From: CAZSTA01 sp964609495 [NCBI: uncultured bacterium]
Lineage (GTDB): Bacteria; CAZSTA01
Length of the DNA stretch: 15,536 nt
Reading direction: 5' to 3'
NCBI GenBank assembly: GCA_964609495.1
Contig: CAZSTA010000030.1
Span: 1-15,536 of the forward strand
Shown: in pieces, positions 13,603-15,536 of the stretch
How the letters are laid out: each line of letters opens with the position of its first letter
Position numbering within the stretch: the first letter of the stretch is position 1
Position numbers and translations under genes: made by a program
The notes under the pieces: generated by a model
The model's database searches: none
Seen by the model: only the letters and a program-made list of their open reading frames with translations
What the model was told of the DNA's origin: nothing

Positions 13603-14670
13603 TTAAGCCGCTTGTCCCAACTTCTCAGCTTGATCAGCCGCCCTCAAGCTATCGATCAGTTCATCTATATCCCCGTTCAATATCGATCCTAGTCGATAGA
13701 GGGTAAGGTTGATACGATGATCGGTCACTCTATTCTGAGGAAAATTATAGGTCCTGATCTTCTCGCTCCTATCACCGGACTTTATCTGCGATCTCCTCTC
13801 CTCAGTTATCTTCTCATGCTGTTCCTCTTCCTTAACAGCGAGGAGTCTGGAGCGCAGGACTTGCATCGCTCGGGCTTTGTTCTTGAGCTGAGATCTCTCA
13901 TCCTGACAGGAGACGACTATCCCCGAGGGAAGATGAGTGATACGCACTGCTGAGGCGGTCTTGTTCACACACTGACCACCTGGTCCAGAGGAATGGAAGA
14001 TATCGATCTTCAAATCTTTGGGATCGATATCCACCTCGACCTCCTCAGCTTCAGGAAGAACTGCGACTGATGCGGCTGAAGTGTGGATTCGTCCGCTAGA
14101 TTCGGTAACTGGAACGCGTTGGACTCTATGCACTCCACTCTCGAATTTGAGCCTACTATAGGCCCCTTTTCCTTCTACAAGGAAGATGATCTCTTTAAAC
14201 CCACCTATTCCGGTAGGATTGGAGTTCAGAACCTCTATCTTCCACCCCATCCGCTCTGCATAGTAGCTATACATTCGGAATAGATCCGCGGCGAAGAGAG
14301 CGGCCTCCTCCCCTCCCGTTCCTGCTCTTATCTCTACGATAGTATTCCTTTCATCATGGGGATCTTTAGGGAGAAGAGCAACCTTTAACTCGTGAATAAG
14401 TTCCTCTTTCTTATCCTCTAGCAGGTCTAACTCATCCTGAGCCATCTCCTTTAGCTCTTGATCCGATTCCTCCTCCAATATATCTTGAACCCCAGCGATC
14501 TCTGCCTCAATGTTCTTATAATCCCTATATTTGTTCACAACTTCCTCTAATTGAGAGAGTTCTCGAGTATACTTCTGATATTCACCTTGATTGGAGATGA
14601 TCTCGGGATCGCTCAGCAACTTGATAATTTCGTTATATCTATCTTCAATAGATTGTAGTTTCTCGATCAT
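13603..14670 (-). CDS. prfA: Peptide chain release factor 1
   Basis: RF1 recognises UAA and UAG in the ribosomal A site and triggers peptide release. The 355 residues are full length. The codon-recognition tripeptide is PVT (187-189), matching the PxT of RF1 rather than the SPF of RF2. The catalytic GGQ lies at 231-233 in [12 protein letters not shown]. The N-terminal 100 residues form the charged helical domain 1. The segment after GGQ (CVNKT) differs from the common HVNTT/SVNTT, but Asn and Val are kept. The ATG at 14670 has only a weak ribosome site. A TATAAT sequence (14687-14692, leftward) lies upstream, without a convincing -35. prmC, whose product modifies this protein, follows immediately. 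Confidence 0.97.
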   Translation of the reverse strand: MIEKLQSIEDRYNEIIKLLSDPEIISNQGEYQKYTRELSQLEEVVNKYRDYKNIEAEIAGVQDILEEESDQELKEMAQDELDLLEDKKEELIHELKVALLPKDPHDERNTIVEIRAGTGGEEAALFAADLFRMYSYYAERMGWKIEVLNSNPTGIGGFKEIIFLVEGKGAYSRLKFESGVHRVQRVPVTESSGRIHTSAASVAVLPEAEEVEVDIDPKDLKIDIFHSSGPGGQCVNKTASAVRITHLPSGIVVSCQDERSQLKNKARAMQVLRSRLLAVKEEEQHEKITEERRSQIKSGDRSEKIRTYNFPQNRVTDHRINLTLYRLGSILNGDIDELIDSLRAADQAEKLGQAA

Positions 14671-14767
14671 TTTAATCCAACCTATGATTATAGTCGAATG
14701 GAGAAGAAGAATCTCCCTTAACCCCTCTATAATAGGTAAGAGATCTTCTCCTGCTCTCTCTAATTCA

Positions 14768-15536
14768 TCACTCGACGGAAGTTAGAGAACCTTCTTTGAC
14801 ACTAATAGCCGCATTTAAAGCCGCTATGGCCACTTCTATCTGATCATCAGTTGGCTCCCTAGTGGTCAATTTCTGTAACCACAGTCCGGGGAGGGTGATC
14901 CAATGAACAACTTTCGAATCCCTATTCTTCCCCGCCCAGCGAATAACCTCGTAAGATAGACCAGCGATTACGGGAAGAAGAAGTATGCGGGAGGTTATCC
15001 GTAATAATATCCCCGGCTTTCCCAACAGGGAAAAGATGAAGATGCTAATTACAAGGACGAAGAGAAGAAAAGCAGTTCCACATCTAGGATGAAGACAACT
15101 ATACCCCCGCGCTTCTTCAACAGTTAGTGGCCTACCCGCCTCAAAAGTATATACGGTCTTATGCTCCGCCCCATGATATTGAAAAATACGCTGAAAATCC
15201 TTGTAACGAGAGATAATTATCAGATAGAGCAGAAAGATTAGGATGCGGATTATCCCCTCCAGGAGGACTGAGACCCAGGCGTGCTGTATTCCAAAATCAA
15301 GACGCCGGACGATCAATACCGGCAGAACCGCGAATAACACCACTGCTAAACCTATGCCAGCCAGCATCGTGAGAGCAAGGGTAGTGTCGCTTAACTTCTC
15401 TTCTTCCTCCTCCAAGGCTTGGCTTGCCGAGTAGGAAATACCTTTTAAACCTAGCACTAGTGATTCTATGAGAATCACCACTCCGCGAATGAGAGGACGC
15501 TTTCTCCATCTTTGCTTGGAGGAATCAAGGACTTGT
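14768..15536 (-). CDS. DUF1385 (YqhQ-like) membrane protein, 5' end outside the window
   Basis: The frame stays open from its TGA stop at 14768 to the window edge, so the N-terminus is missing. Codons above the GTG at 15481 are also coding. The peptide [18 protein letters not shown] matches the usual interior of DUF1385 proteins, so no start in this window is correct. The N-terminal segment typical of the family is expected just beyond. Visible features are about four hydrophobic helices, the motif [10 protein letters not shown] and the [10 protein letters not shown] motif that is nearly invariant in the family. The biochemical function is unknown. In many bacteria this gene precedes prfA, often with rho and rpmE further upstream. 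Here prfA follows after a 97-nt gap with a weak hairpin and no clear promoter. Confidence 0.88.
   Translation of the reverse strand, partial: QVLDSSKQRWRKRPLIRGVVILIESLVLGLKGISYSASQALEEEEEKLSDTTLALTMLAGIGLAVVLFAVLPVLIVRRLDFGIQHAWVSVLLEGIIRILIFLLYLIIISRYKDFQRIFQYHGAEHKTVYTFEAGRPLTVEEARGYSCLHPRCGTAFLLFVLVISIFIFSLLGKPGILLRITSRILLLPVIAGLSYEVIRWAGKNRDSKVVHWITLPGLWLQKLTTREPTDDQIEVAIAALNAAISVKEGSLTSVE

Noticed and set aside
14687-14692. Leftward TATAAT upstream of prfA as a promoter
   Set aside because: The hexamer 17 bp upstream does not resemble a -35, and the prfA leader would be very short. It is noted in the prfA entry only.

Overview
The window is bacterial. It carries a bacterial class I release factor (RF1), its methylase PrmC and the bacterial TsaB/TsaD/TsaE set. 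Composition is moderately AT-rich by eye, and AGA, AGG and ATA codons are used freely. Proteins are rich in Glu, Lys and Arg, which fits a thermophile but does not prove one. No gene pins the lineage down. Divergent details in PRPP synthetase, TsaC and PrmC suggest a poorly sampled phylum.

Layout. (1) Positions 1-533 are mostly non-coding. They hold the first 18 codons of a leftward gene with an ideal ribosome binding site, a 13-codon leader-like ORF, and a 231-bp element bounded by perfect 15-bp inverted repeats with an internal hairpin (MITE-like). A near-consensus sigma70-type promoter follows. (2) Positions 534-5495 run rightward. A 1192-residue glycoside-hydrolase-like protein with a fused C-terminal glutamine-amidotransferase-like domain is followed, after a hairpin, by an MFS transporter. 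(3) Positions 5492-15536 run leftward as a tight ten-gene array. In transcription order it is a DUF1385/YqhQ membrane protein (5' end outside the window), prfA, prmC, a PRPP synthetase, tsaE, tsaB, tsaD, a TsaC/Sua5-family gene, a large HEAT-repeat protein and a GNAT acetyltransferase. Most gaps from prfA to tsaC are 3-11 nt or overlaps.

How the genes fit together. The leftward array is a translation-fidelity cluster. RF1 and the enzyme that methylates its GGQ glutamine sit next to a complete bacterial set for tRNA t6A37 synthesis (TsaC makes threonylcarbamoyl-AMP; TsaD-TsaB-TsaE transfers the group to tRNA). PRPP synthetase is embedded between them. HEAT and GNAT are appended at the distal end and overlap by 8 bp. 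The rightward pair looks like a carbohydrate-processing enzyme plus a transporter, but the substrate cannot be read from sequence.

No CRISPR array, tRNA, rRNA or intact insertion sequence was seen. The least explained items are the MITE-like element, the palindrome-rich in-frame insertion in tsaB, the multidomain hydrolase and the HEAT/GNAT pair.
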